A stretch of 64,000 nucleotides of DNA from Brevibacterium sp. UCMA 11754 (GCF_021532275.1 NZ_JACBOT010000021.1:186001-250000), one strand, 5' to 3'; positions 24,911 through 34,060 are shown, numbered from the stretch's first letter. Numbers and translations: made by a program. Notes: a model not told the origin generated them from the letters alone.

Positions 24911-25546
24911 TCAGCGCTCTGTCCGGAGTCCCTCGATATGACCCTGCACCGCGGGAACGACGTGCGCGATGACTTCCTCGATCGGGCTGGAGGTCAGTGG
25001 TTCGACCATGACGACATGCCTGAGAATGAGCACCCCGGCGATCTGGGAGAGCACCATCGAGGCCCGCTGCTGCGCCGGCACGGCCTCGATGCCCAAATCC
25101 TCGAGGCGCTGGGCAATCGCGGACATGAGTTCGCGCAACAGGAACTGACGGACGAGTTTTCCGGCCGACGATCCGTTGACGACCGAGCGCAGAATCGTCA
25201 CGCCCACAGGTTTGACCTTCGGGTCCTCCCACGCGAGCAGCACCGTGCGGACGATCGAAGCACCGAGTTCGGGAAGGGGAGCGTCGAGGGCCGCAGCGAT
25301 GATCTTGTCGGGCCGGACAGGGAGCTTGACGACGTCAGCGAACAGGGCAGCTTTCGTGTCGAAATAGTGATGAACGAGCGCAGGATCGACTTCGGCGCGG
25401 CGGGCAATGCCGCGCATGCTCGCCGTCTCGTATCCCTTTTCGGAGAATTCGGCGGCGGCCGCCTCGGCGATCATCGCCCGTGTGTCCTTGCTCTGCCCTT
25501 TCCGCGGACGCCCCCTGCGACGGGGCGCGGATTCTGACTCGACCAT
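24911..25546 (-). CDS. TetR/AcrR-family regulator of the ABC exporter
   Basis: A 211-residue regulator. An Arg/Lys-rich arm (RRRGRPRKGQSKD) precedes a standard TetR helix-turn-helix, YETASMRGIARRAEVDPALV, then HHYFDTKAALF. The C-terminal domain (about 80-205) is of the kind found in drug-responsive regulators. It precedes the DrrAB-like genes on the same strand, so local repression of the exporter is the simplest reading. Confidence 0.87.
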   Translation of the reverse strand: MVESESAPRRRGRPRKGQSKDTRAMIAEAAAAEFSEKGYETASMRGIARRAEVDPALVHHYFDTKAALFADVVKLPVRPDKIIAAALDAPLPELGASIVRTVLLAWEDPKVKPVGVTILRSVVNGSSAGKLVRQFLLRELMSAIAQRLEDLGIEAVPAQQRASMVLSQIAGVLILRHVVMVEPLTSSPIEEVIAHVVPAVQGHIEGLRTER

Positions 25547-25689
25547 GCTCCTCAGCTTAACCGGGAGGACTCACACATCCAGCCGGGCATGATGATGCCA
25601 TTTGTCACCGATGTGAAAACCTTGCAACTGGCTCGCTGACGCCCGACGACCCTTGCGCACGCCCACGTCTGCGTGATTGCGTTAATCAT

Positions 25690-26271
25690 ATGAATCCGCC
25701 GCAGCTGTCTCTGCCGCTGTCCACCGACCGACTGCACCTACGCCCGTATCGGGACTCCGACGCCGAGGCTCTGCTGCCCATCTACTCCCGCGAAGACGTC
25801 GCGCGGTTCCTTCTCTGCGAGCCGTGGACCGCCGAGGTGGCGCGGACCGAGGTCTCCAAACGCATCCCGAGAACCGGACTGGACACCGAGGCTCGCGCAC
25901 TCGCACTGGTCATCGAAACCGCGGACGGGCTCGAGGGCGTCCAAGGCTCGGTCGTCATCGGCGACATTGCGATCTGGTTCGACGGAGAGACATCGGAGAA
26001 GGCCGAGATCGGCTGGGTACTCAACCCGGCGGCAGGCGGGCACGGATTCGCCACCGAAGCCGCCATCGCCATGCTCAATGCCGCCTTCGCCCACGACGGC
26101 CTCCATCGAGTCGTCGCTCAGATGGATGCCCGAAACACCGCCTCGGCGAGGATGGCCTCACGCATCGGCATGCGACAGGAGGCTCACCTGCGGCAGGACT
26201 GGTGGTCAAAGGGCGAATGGACGGACACGCTCATCTTCGGCATGCTGCGCAGCGACCGGCAGCAAATATGA
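25690..26271 (+). CDS. GNAT-family N-acetyltransferase (RimJ/RimL-like)
   Basis: A 193-residue acetyltransferase. TDRLHLRPYRDSDAEALLPI is the usual RimJ/RimL N-terminus. The acetyl-CoA segment is around EIGWVLNPAAGGHGFATEAA, followed by LHRVVAQMDARNTASARMA and IGMRQEAHLRQDWW. Such proteins acetylate protein N-termini, amino acids or small molecules, and the substrate here is unknown. It is divergent from the tetR gene at 25546 and shares its 143-base intergenic region. Confidence 0.82.
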   Translation: MNPPQLSLPLSTDRLHLRPYRDSDAEALLPIYSREDVARFLLCEPWTAEVARTEVSKRIPRTGLDTEARALALVIETADGLEGVQGSVVIGDIAIWFDGETSEKAEIGWVLNPAAGGHGFATEAAIAMLNAAFAHDGLHRVVAQMDARNTASARMASRIGMRQEAHLRQDWWSKGEWTDTLIFGMLRSDRQQI

Positions 26272-26458
26272 GGATTCGCCCCTCGATACTGGCCCACGTC
26301 AAGTGACCCGTATTACGAAAGGTCTGGCAAACAATCCGAAGACCTCGTCAAAGGTTCACGAAACGGGCCTCTGTTTGGTCAGAACCACCTCGACGAGGGC
26401 CATAGCGTGGTAGTAGCGGTATCAGCAAACGTCGCATCGAAAGGTTCTCACGGTTCCC

Positions 26459-27727
26459 ATGTACAGGCAGTCGTCGAAATTGGCCAACGTCCTCTATGAC
26501 ATTCGGGGACCCGTCCTCGAAGAGGCCGAGGCGATGGAGGCCAAGGGCCACACCATCCTCAAGCTCAACATCGGCAACCCCGCCCCCTTCGGATTCGAAG
26601 CCCCCGAAGCGATCGTCCATGACATGGTCAAGCAGCTTCCCGTTGCGCAGGGCTATTCCGATTCGCGCGGAATCCTCTCCGGGCGCCGGGCCGTGGTCCA
26701 GTATTACGAGACCCGCGGCATCCACAATCTGGACACCTCCGAGGTGTTCCTGGGCAACGGAGTCAGCGAACTCATCACCCTGTCCCTGCAGGCACTGTGC
26801 AACCCCGGCGACGAGATCCTCGTTCCCAGCCCTGACTACCCCCTGTGGACGGCATCGGTCGCACTCTCCGGCGGCACGCCCAAGCACTACCTGTGCGACG
26901 AAGCCACCGCCTGGCAGCCCGACCTCGAGGATCTCGAATCGAAGATCACCGAGAACACCCGCGGCATCGTCGTCATCAATCCGAACAACCCCACCGGCGC
27001 CGTCTATTCGCGCGAGACCCTGAAGAAGATCGTCGACATCGCACGTCGTCACGGCCTCATCATCTTTGCCGACGAGATCTACGAGAAGATCACCTACGAC
27101 GATGTCGAAATGGTCAATATGGCCACGCTCACCGGCGACGATGTGCTGTGCCTGACCTACTCCGGTCTGTCGAAGGCCTACCGGATCGCCGGATACCGCG
27201 CCGGCTGGCTGGCCATCACCGGACCGCTGTCCGAGGCGAAGAGCTACCTCGAGGGGATCAAGCTCCTGGCCAATATGCGCATGTGTGCGAACGTTCCCGC
27301 TCAGCACGCGATCCAGGCTGCCCTGGGAGGAAAGCAGTCGATCGAGGACCTCGTCCTCCCGCAGGGTCGCCTGGGTGCTCAGATGAACCTCGCCCACAAG
27401 GGACTGAACTCCATCGACGGCGTCTCGGCACACAAGGCCGACGGCGCGCTCTACATGTTCGCCAAGCTCGACGTCGAGAAGTTCGATATCGTCGACGACG
27501 AACAGTTCGCGCTCGATCTGCTGCGCGAGCAGAAGATCCTCGTCTCCCACGGCTCGGCCTTCAACTGGTCACGCCCGGACCACTTCCGGCTCGTCACCCT
27601 GCCCTCCGTCGAGGTGCTGGACGAATCGATCAACCGCCTCGGCGAGTTCCTCTCCGGGTACCAGCAGAAGGCGAGCAGCACCTGCGAACTGCCGACCGTC
27701 AAGGAGATGTCCCCCGCAGCGGGGTGA
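26459..27727 (+). CDS. class I/II PLP aminotransferase, AlaA-like
   Basis: A 422-residue fold-type I aminotransferase. The PLP lysine is Lys239 in TYSGLSKAYRIAGYRAG. Other marks are NIGNPAPFGF near the N-terminus, VVINPNNPTGAVYS and FADEIYEKI (cofactor Asp). The opening MYRQSSKLANVLYDIRGPVL is typical of the glutamate-pyruvate aminotransferase AlaA group, so alanine formation from pyruvate and glutamate is the best guess. The last 20 residues are variable. It appears monocistronic, and the 187-base upstream gap shows no other gene. Confidence 0.82.
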   Translation: MYRQSSKLANVLYDIRGPVLEEAEAMEAKGHTILKLNIGNPAPFGFEAPEAIVHDMVKQLPVAQGYSDSRGILSGRRAVVQYYETRGIHNLDTSEVFLGNGVSELITLSLQALCNPGDEILVPSPDYPLWTASVALSGGTPKHYLCDEATAWQPDLEDLESKITENTRGIVVINPNNPTGAVYSRETLKKIVDIARRHGLIIFADEIYEKITYDDVEMVNMATLTGDDVLCLTYSGLSKAYRIAGYRAGWLAITGPLSEAKSYLEGIKLLANMRMCANVPAQHAIQAALGGKQSIEDLVLPQGRLGAQMNLAHKGLNSIDGVSAHKADGALYMFAKLDVEKFDIVDDEQFALDLLREQKILVSHGSAFNWSRPDHFRLVTLPSVEVLDESINRLGEFLSGYQQKASSTCELPTVKEMSPAAG

Positions 27728-27746
27728 AGCTGCCGGGGCACGTGGT

Positions 27747-27770
27747 CTGGTAAACCAGGGCTGAGATAAT
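27747..27770 (+). promoter_or_regulatory. promoter-proximal inverted repeat and -10 for the PucR-type regulator
   Basis: CTGGTAAACCAG (27747-27758, 5-base arms) is followed by the -10-like GATAAT (27765-27770), six bases before ATG 27777. The message would be leaderless, and the repeat may be an autoregulatory site. Confidence 0.4.
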
Positions 27771-27776
27771 GGCCCC

Positions 27777-29675
27777 ATGACGGAGCGCGCAGCAGGACCA
27801 GAGACAGCAGCAGTGGAATCCGTCGCACGGGCGATCAGCCTGATCGCGCGCGGCAACCCCGTCGATCGCAGCTCCTTGGAATCAGAACTCGGGCGGCAGT
27901 CGGGCCTCATCGACTCGCTGCTCGATCTGTCCACCACCATGGTTCGCTGGCGACAGAAGGACCATGAGCGCGCCGCCCTGCTCGAAAGCGCCTCGGAGCT
28001 CATCCAGGTCAGAGACACCAAGCGCCTTCTGCAGAAGCTCGTCGACAGAGCCAAGTCGCTGATCGGCTGCGACATCGCCTACCTCTCCGAATACAACCCC
28101 GAAACCGACGAGCTCAACGTCAGAGCCAGCCGCGGAGCGATCTCGCTCCAACTCCCAGCGCTCAGGGTGCCGCCGGGAGTCGGACTTGCGGGCCGGGTCG
28201 TCCGCGACCGAGCCGCCCACTGGACCTCGGACTACGACCTGACTCAGCTGCCTCATGAGCGGCGCGTCGACTCAGCGGTCAAAGCAGAAGGCATGGAGTC
28301 GCTCCTCGGCGTGCCGATGGTCGTCGACGGTGAAGTACTCGGCGCCCTGTTCGCGGCGAATCGCTACCCCCATGACTTCGGAGCGGATGAGATCACTCTG
28401 CTCTCCGCCCTGGCAGACCACGCTTCGGTGATTCTCAAGACCGCACGGCTTATGGGCGAACTCGCCGAGGCGGCGGCACTGTCTGCTGCCGCAGAAGAGT
28501 TGGCTGCGGCCAAGGCGAACACCTTGCAGCGACTCGTCGAGATCGAAGAGCAGCTGACCCAGTTGGTGTTGCAGGGCCACGGAGCACCAGCCGTCACCAA
28601 CGTCATCGCCGAAACTCTCCGCGCCGAGGTGCTCATCGTCGACAGCTGGAGGTTGGACTCCCCCGATTTCCCAGCCGACGAGGGCTTCCTCGCCGACGTC
28701 GACATGAGTCGAGAAGACATTCTTGCGGCCATAGACATCAGTCGCCGCACCGGGCGGAGCATTCAGATTGCTCACGCCAAGCGACTCATCGCCGCCTCGG
28801 TGGCGTCGAACAGACGTCAGCACAGCGGACTGTTCGTGCGCTTCCACAACGACCCGAAAGACGGCGACCACAGCATCGTCGCTCAGGCCGCACAGTCCTT
28901 GGCCCTCATCCAGATGAACGAGCAGTCACGCGCCGACGCCGAGAACCGTGTGCGTGGCGAACTGGCCGTCGATCTGATCGCCGACACCAGAAGTCTGGAC
29001 GAGCTGCGAGCGCGAGCGCGCTCCAGCAACTTCACCCTCCTCGGCCCTTGGCAGCTGATAGTGGTCCAAGCCGGCCCCAACAACTTCGACCGCATCGGCT
29101 CGTACCTGGCTCGGATCGAGCCGCGGATTCTCATGACCCAGCGCTCCCCTGGGCTGACAGTGCTGCTGCCCCGTTCGGCTCATCGAACCCGGACACAGCT
29201 GGAGGAGCTGCTCACAGCCTCAGAAGCCCTGCGCAACTGCCTGGTCGTCGTCTCCGACACCGGTTTTCAGCGCTCGGAGCTGCGCACCGCAGAGGACGAG
29301 CTGTGGTCGTGCGTGCGTGTCCTCAATTCGCTTTCGATCACCAGCGGCGTCGCACCCGCCGAGGACTTCGCCCCCTACACAGCCATGTTCGGCTCGGCCC
29401 CCGAACACGTCGGACAGTTCATGGAGCGCATGCTCGGCCCCCTCCGACGATGGGACCGGAGACAATCGGCCGATCTGGTCACCACACTGCGCACATACTT
29501 CGAACACAGCAGCAGCATCAGCCGCACCGCCGCCGCTCTCTCGGTTCACGTCAACACCGTCAAGCTGCGCCTGGAGCGCATCTACACGGTACTCGACAAC
29601 GACTGGCGTGCACCCGAATATGCGTTCCGCCTCCACGTCGCACTCCGTCTGGATCAGCTCCAGCAGAAGATCTGA
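27777..29675 (+). CDS. GAF-domain and PucR/CdaR-type helix-turn-helix transcriptional regulator
   Basis: This regulator has 632 residues. A GAF domain occupies about 75-220 (LIGCDIAYLSEYNPETDELN, VPPGVGLAGRVV, LLGVPMVVDGEVLGALF). It is followed by a helical linker and a central GGDEF-like/CdaR segment, and ends with the PucR-type DNA-binding domain (about 570-620: HSSSISRTAAALSVHVNTVK then LRLERIYTVL). Such proteins sense small catabolic substrates. It lies just upstream and in the same direction as the HMG-CoA reductase/lyase genes, with a 216-base gap rich in inverted repeats, so it is the likely regulator of mevalonate catabolism. That link is inferred from position. Confidence 0.8.
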   Translation: MTERAAGPETAAVESVARAISLIARGNPVDRSSLESELGRQSGLIDSLLDLSTTMVRWRQKDHERAALLESASELIQVRDTKRLLQKLVDRAKSLIGCDIAYLSEYNPETDELNVRASRGAISLQLPALRVPPGVGLAGRVVRDRAAHWTSDYDLTQLPHERRVDSAVKAEGMESLLGVPMVVDGEVLGALFAANRYPHDFGADEITLLSALADHASVILKTARLMGELAEAAALSAAAEELAAAKANTLQRLVEIEEQLTQLVLQGHGAPAVTNVIAETLRAEVLIVDSWRLDSPDFPADEGFLADVDMSREDILAAIDISRRTGRSIQIAHAKRLIAASVASNRRQHSGLFVRFHNDPKDGDHSIVAQAAQSLALIQMNEQSRADAENRVRGELAVDLIADTRSLDELRARARSSNFTLLGPWQLIVVQAGPNNFDRIGSYLARIEPRILMTQRSPGLTVLLPRSAHRTRTQLEELLTASEALRNCLVVVSDTGFQRSELRTAEDELWSCVRVLNSLSITSGVAPAEDFAPYTAMFGSAPEHVGQFMERMLGPLRRWDRRQSADLVTTLRTYFEHSSSISRTAAALSVHVNTVKLRLERIYTVLDNDWRAPEYAFRLHVALRLDQLQQKI

Positions 29676-29710
29676 ATGCACCCAGGCACGAGCCACCCAC
29701 CCTGGCCGAT

Positions 29711-29750
29711 CCAGCCAGTGGCTGGAGACATCAATGGCCATAACGGCCAT
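29711..29750. repeat. two inverted repeats upstream of the HMG-CoA reductase gene
   Basis: CCAGCC-AGT-GGCTGG (29711-29725) and ATGGCC-ATAAC-GGCCAT (29734-29750), with 6-base perfect arms, lie 20-60 bases ahead of the predicted promoter. They are candidate activator sites for the PucR-type protein encoded upstream. Confidence 0.5.
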
Positions 29751-29772
29751 AGGTGATCGAGCCCCGAAGTGT

Positions 29773-29800
29773 TTGACTGAACTCTGCGCGGAATTACTCT
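29773..29800 (+). promoter_or_regulatory. predicted promoter of the mvaA operon
   Basis: TTGACT (29773-29778), 16 bases, TACTCT (29795-29800). The spacer and -10 lie within a 10-base direct repeat ACTCTGCGCG (29781-29790 and 29796-29805). A leader of about 85 bases would end in AGGAGA before ATG 29892. Confidence 0.5.
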
Positions 29801-29891
29801 GCGCGAACGGTCTGACCGGCTCAGCTCGGCCGCTTTCGGCAGCCGCAGTCGGCAGATACAGACTCGAAGAAGACTCGACAGGAGACACACA

Positions 29892-31166
29892 ATGGCAGAG
29901 AACAGTCGTATCGCCGACTTCCGCAATATGTCGGTCAACGATCGTCGCACGGCAGTAGCCGAGGCAACCGGGCTCGACACCGAGGTGTTCGCCCAGATCG
30001 ATGCGACTGCATTCGGCCCCGAACAGGCCGCGAACCTGAGCGAGAACGTCTTCGGCGTCTTCTCCCTGCCCTTGGGAACCGCCACCAACTTCACGATCAA
30101 CGGCACCGATGTCCTCGTACCCATGGCCACCGAAGAGGCTTCGGTCATCGCCGCTGCCAGCAACGCCGCCCGGATAGCGCGCACCCAGGGTGGGTTCTTC
30201 ACCAGCTCGACCCAGCCGATCATGCAGGCGCAGATCCAGCTCATCAATGTGGCAGACCCCCATGCCGCCCGGTCTCGCATCTTCGAACGCCAGGACGAGA
30301 TCATCGACCTGGCCAATGCACAGGATCCGAAGCTCGTCGAGGTCGGCGGAGGCGTCAAGGGCCTCGATGTTCGCCTCGTCGAGGCGAAGTCGGCAACCTA
30401 CGTCGTCGTCCACCTCCACGTCGACGTCCGCGACGCCATGGGCGCGAACGCGGTGAATACCATGGCAGAGGCCGTCTCAAGCAGTCTCGCGGCGATCGCC
30501 GAAGGTGATGCACTCCTACGGATCCTGACGAACAAGGCCGATCTGCGTCTGAGCCGAGCACGCGCCGTCTTCGACAAGGAGCTGCTGGGAGGCGCCGAGG
30601 TCGTCGACAACATCCTCCACGCCTATGAGTTGGCCGCAGCCGACCCGTACCGAGCCGCCACCCACAACAAAGGCATCATGAACGGCATCTCCGCCGTCGT
30701 CCTGGCCACCGGCAATGACACTCGCGCTGTGGAAGCCGGCGCCCATTCGCATGCCCTCATCGACGGTCGTTACACCTCACTGTCCACGTTCGAAAAGAAT
30801 GCCGAGGGCAACCTCGTCGGCAACCTCGAGATGCCGATGCCCGTCGGCCTCGTGGGTGGTGCCACGAAGGTCCACCCTGCGGCCCGAACCGCACTCCGGA
30901 TCGCCGAGGTGAGCACGGCGAAGGATCTGGCCGAGATCATCGTCGCCGCAGGTCTGGCGCAGAATCTCGCGGCCCTGCGAGTCCTTGCCACCGAAGGTGT
31001 GCAGCGCGGCCACATGTCGCTGCATGCGAAGAACCTCGCCGTGTCTGCCGGCGCCACTGCCGAGGAATCCAAGGCCATCGTGAAGAGGCTCATCGAAGAG
31101 AAGGCCTTCCGCTTCGACCGAGTGCAGGCCATCCTCGCCGAGCTTCGCTCAGGTGGATCGAAATGA
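29892..31166 (+). CDS. mvaA: class II (degradative) hydroxymethylglutaryl-CoA reductase
   Basis: A 424-residue enzyme catalysing the NAD(P)-dependent interconversion of mevalonate plus CoA and HMG-CoA. Motifs are ENVFGVFSLPLG (dimer motif, 51-62), MATEEASV with the catalytic Glu near 81-82, the nucleotide-binding DAMGANAVNTMAE (181-193), THNKGIMNG with Lys260, GNDTRAVEAG with Asp276, and QRGHMSLHAKN with His374. Length and the DAMGAN motif place it with the Pseudomonas mevalonii-type class II enzymes. It is followed, with a 4-base overlap, by HMG-CoA lyase, so the pair should work in the catabolic direction. No other mevalonate-pathway gene is in the window. Confidence 0.92.
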   Translation: MAENSRIADFRNMSVNDRRTAVAEATGLDTEVFAQIDATAFGPEQAANLSENVFGVFSLPLGTATNFTINGTDVLVPMATEEASVIAAASNAARIARTQGGFFTSSTQPIMQAQIQLINVADPHAARSRIFERQDEIIDLANAQDPKLVEVGGGVKGLDVRLVEAKSATYVVVHLHVDVRDAMGANAVNTMAEAVSSSLAAIAEGDALLRILTNKADLRLSRARAVFDKELLGGAEVVDNILHAYELAAADPYRAATHNKGIMNGISAVVLATGNDTRAVEAGAHSHALIDGRYTSLSTFEKNAEGNLVGNLEMPMPVGLVGGATKVHPAARTALRIAEVSTAKDLAEIIVAAGLAQNLAALRVLATEGVQRGHMSLHAKNLAVSAGATAEESKAIVKRLIEEKAFRFDRVQAILAELRSGGSK

Positions 31167-32098
31167 TGGACTCACTCCCTCAGGTATTCACCCGAGACAC
31201 CCTGCCGACTCAGGTCAGGGTCTACGAGGTCAGCGCACGAGACGGTCTCCAAGCCGAATCAGTCACCCTGCCCGCCGGGGTGCGCGCACAGCTCATCTCC
31301 CGACTGGCAGGTGCCGGTCTGAGAACCATCGAAGCAGGCAGCTTCGTGTCTCCGCGGGCCGTTCCGCAGATGGCCGACACCCGCTCAGTGCTCGACGAGC
31401 TCGACCTCGACTCGGACCTCTCCTATCCGGTCCTCGTTCCCAACCGACGCGGACTCGACGATGCCAGGGCGGCTGGGGCCAAGGACGTCGCCGTCTTCGT
31501 CAGTGTCACGGAGTCGTTCTCTCGGGCCAACCTCGGCGACAGCCTCGAGGTGACCACGGCACGCAACCTTGATGTGGCAGCGGCGGCCACCTCGGCGGGG
31601 ATGCACGCCCGCGGGTATCTGTCCATGGTCTTCGGCGACCCCTGGGAAGGTCCAGTGGATCCGCAGCGCGTGGTCACCGCGGCTGCGCAGCTGCTGGAGG
31701 CCGGCTGCTCGTCGATCTCGCTCGGAGATACGATCGGCACTGCAACACCTGGGCACGTGACTGCTGTCCTGCAGGCACTGATCGAAAGCGGCGTCCCCGT
31801 CGATGCGATCGCGCTGCACACTCACAACACCTACGGTCAGGCGCTGGCCAACGTCTTCGCCGCCCTCCAGCTCGGAGTGAGTGAGTTCGACGCTTCTGCC
31901 GGTGGAGTCGGAGGCTGCCCGTTCGCGGGTTCGGCGACCGGTAACCTGGCAACCGAGGATCTCCTGTGGATGCTTCAGGGCCTGGGAATCTCGACCGGAG
32001 TCGACATCCGCGCGGTCGCAGAGACTAGCCAGTGGTTGGGTCAGCAGCTCGGCAAGCCACTGGCCTCGGCCACCTCGGCGGCCATCGTCAATCAGTAG
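31163..32098 (+). CDS. mvaB: hydroxymethylglutaryl-CoA lyase
   Basis: A 311-residue TIM-barrel lyase that splits HMG-CoA into acetoacetate and acetyl-CoA. The N-terminal VYEVSARDGLQAE carries the catalytic Arg26-Asp27 pair, IEAGSFVSPRAVPQMADT follows, the metal-binding His219/His221 are in ALHTHNTYGQ, and the catalytic Cys252 is in GGVGGCPFAGSATGN. The ATG overlaps the mvaA stop (ATGA). Together they turn mevalonate into two central metabolites. Enzymes for acetoacetate activation are not in this window. Confidence 0.92.
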   Translation: MMDSLPQVFTRDTLPTQVRVYEVSARDGLQAESVTLPAGVRAQLISRLAGAGLRTIEAGSFVSPRAVPQMADTRSVLDELDLDSDLSYPVLVPNRRGLDDARAAGAKDVAVFVSVTESFSRANLGDSLEVTTARNLDVAAAATSAGMHARGYLSMVFGDPWEGPVDPQRVVTAAAQLLEAGCSSISLGDTIGTATPGHVTAVLQALIESGVPVDAIALHTHNTYGQALANVFAALQLGVSEFDASAGGVGGCPFAGSATGNLATEDLLWMLQGLGISTGVDIRAVAETSQWLGQQLGKPLASATSAAIVNQ

Positions 32099-32145
32099 CA
32101 CCACCATTCATCAACAGACCGTTCATCAACAGAAGGTAGGCGAAG

Positions 32146-32559
32146 ATGCCACAGCTGCTCGAAGTCTGGAATGACACCGTCGACTCGAAACACCTTATCG
32201 GCAGCATTGCCATCGGGATCGGGGTGGCGGTACCGGCGTTCCTCATCTCCGACCACTTCTTCACGACCACCGGCGATCCGGAACTGGGGCATTCCTATGC
32301 CCTCCTGATCGGGATCGTGGGCTGCATCATCGGTGCCGTGATCTCCGGAATACTGTTCAAGCCCAAGCGAGTGATCACCGAATCAGAGGCTGACACGCGC
32401 AATCGGCAGGAGGTCATCGACGAAGTCGTCGAAGAGTACGGAGACCTGGGTGACCCTCGCGATCTCAAACCGGCAGTGCAGGAAGAGATCCGAGCGCTCG
32501 GGCTCTTCGACGCCCTGATCGAGAATCATGAGAACCGAGCGAAGGGTGCACAGCTGTGA
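32146..32559 (+). CDS. small membrane protein of the mva operon, possible TctB-like subunit
   Basis: A 137-residue protein with two hydrophobic helices (about 17-37 and 49-68) and a charged cytoplasmic C-terminal half. The ribosome binding site AGGTAGG precedes ATG 32146. It overlaps the TctA-like permease gene by 4 bases (GTGA), which suggests a two-protein transporter. TctB subunits usually have four helices, so this would be a reduced or unrelated partner. I do not recognise the family. Confidence 0.6.
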   Translation: MPQLLEVWNDTVDSKHLIGSIAIGIGVAVPAFLISDHFFTTTGDPELGHSYALLIGIVGCIIGAVISGILFKPKRVITESEADTRNRQEVIDEVVEEYGDLGDPRDLKPAVQEEIRALGLFDALIENHENRAKGAQL

Positions 32560-33941
32560 GCGCGGACCTCATCGAACCGATCCTGTGGGCAATCGGCATG
32601 GCCCTGCTGGCTGCAGTGCTCTTCACCGGAATCGGCCTCATCTCAGGCACCGACGAGACAGCGATCGTCGCACCCCTGGCACTGCTCGTCATCCTCATCG
32701 GTGTGCCGCCGGCCGGTGTCATCGCCTTCTTCCTCGCAGCGATCATCGCCAAGCACATCTCTCACGCCGTGCCCACGACGCTGCTGGGGATACCCGGCGA
32801 CACCACTGCAGTGCCGATGCTGCGTGAGGCACAGTTGCTGCGTTCTCTCGGAGTGCCTCATATCGCCCTGCAGAAGGCCATCTCGGGTGGCGTCATCGCG
32901 GTGATCATCGCGATTCCGCTGTCGATTCTCTTCGCCCTGGTACTGACTCCGTTCGCTGAGGCCATCGGTGCCGCAGCACCGTGGATCTTCATCGCGGCGG
33001 CCATTCTCGTCGCGTATACCTCGAAGGGAAAGCTGGCGGCAGTTCTCGCGTTGATCCCCTTCGTCCTCATCATCGTCGGGTTGCAGGCATTCATCCTCGA
33101 ACAGAAGGATGCGACGTTCACGACCTCCTTCTTCCTGGGCATCGCGACCGGCCCGCTCATCTACGATCTGTTCTCCGCCCTGTCCCCCGCAGGCCGTCGA
33201 TCGATGACGCAGACAGGCAAGCGGGAATTCGACCTTGCTCCCGATGTCCGGCCCGCCGGTGGCGCGAAGCTGCCGAACCCATTCAAGGTCCTGGACCGGC
33301 AGCAGTTGGCCTACACCAGCGGATCGGCCGTCATCACCAGCGCAACCTTCGTCTTCTCACCCGTCGCCATGGCCGTGCTCATGGGTGAGATCACCGGCAG
33401 CCGGATCAAGAACGGCTTCCATCGGCTGACAACGGTCGTATCCGTGAGGAACGGAACCACCGAGTCGACCTATATCGCCGAGACCCTGATCCCGCTGATC
33501 GCCATCGGGCTTCCGCTCTCACCCATGGCCGCGGGCCCGGCCGCGCCCCTGTTCAACGCGCCGCCCGTCTACACCCTCGATGCAGAGACCGGCGAGACGA
33601 ACAACCTGCACGACCTGCTGTCGACCGGTGAGTTCGCGCTCTTCTCGGTCATCGCCGCGGTCATCGCCATTGCAGTCGCCTATCCGTTCGTGATGAGAAA
33701 CGCCCACCGGGCTGCTACCTGGGTGATGAAATCGGTCTCCCACGAGGCGATCATCGCAGGCTTCGCCGCACTCATCTGTGTCATCTGCCTCTACGAAGGC
33801 GGGCTGCTCGCACTCGGTGTGACCATCACCGTGGGCCTGGTCGGCGGCCTGTTCAATCGCATGATCGGCATGCACGCCGGCGTCCAGTTCATGGGCTACT
33901 ACGTCGCCGTCCTCACCGTTCCGGCGGTCTTGGCACTGTGA
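32556..33941 (+). CDS. TctA-like (tripartite tricarboxylate transporter family) permease
   Basis: A 461-residue membrane protein with about ten to twelve helices. The stretch TTLLGIPGDTTAVPMLREAQ resembles the conserved NVPGE-type loop of TctA permeases, and large hydrophobic blocks fill the rest. No periplasmic binding protein (TctC) gene is nearby. Start is GTG 32556. As the last gene of an operon with mvaA and mvaB, it may import mevalonate or a related branched hydroxy acid. Family assignment is moderate and the substrate is inferred from context only. Confidence 0.65.
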   Translation: MSADLIEPILWAIGMALLAAVLFTGIGLISGTDETAIVAPLALLVILIGVPPAGVIAFFLAAIIAKHISHAVPTTLLGIPGDTTAVPMLREAQLLRSLGVPHIALQKAISGGVIAVIIAIPLSILFALVLTPFAEAIGAAAPWIFIAAAILVAYTSKGKLAAVLALIPFVLIIVGLQAFILEQKDATFTTSFFLGIATGPLIYDLFSALSPAGRRSMTQTGKREFDLAPDVRPAGGAKLPNPFKVLDRQQLAYTSGSAVITSATFVFSPVAMAVLMGEITGSRIKNGFHRLTTVVSVRNGTTESTYIAETLIPLIAIGLPLSPMAAGPAAPLFNAPPVYTLDAETGETNNLHDLLSTGEFALFSVIAAVIAIAVAYPFVMRNAHRAATWVMKSVSHEAIIAGFAALICVICLYEGGLLALGVTITVGLVGGLFNRMIGMHAGVQFMGYYVAVLTVPAVLAL

Positions 33942-34060
33942 CGCGAAAGGTCCGGAAACGTCACAGAAATTCATAGTCTAGTAATCGGATGGACTTAGTG
34001 GGTATTGTTGGCATCGATCGAATTGCTCAACAATCTTCGGCATGCTGAAAGGTCACCACT

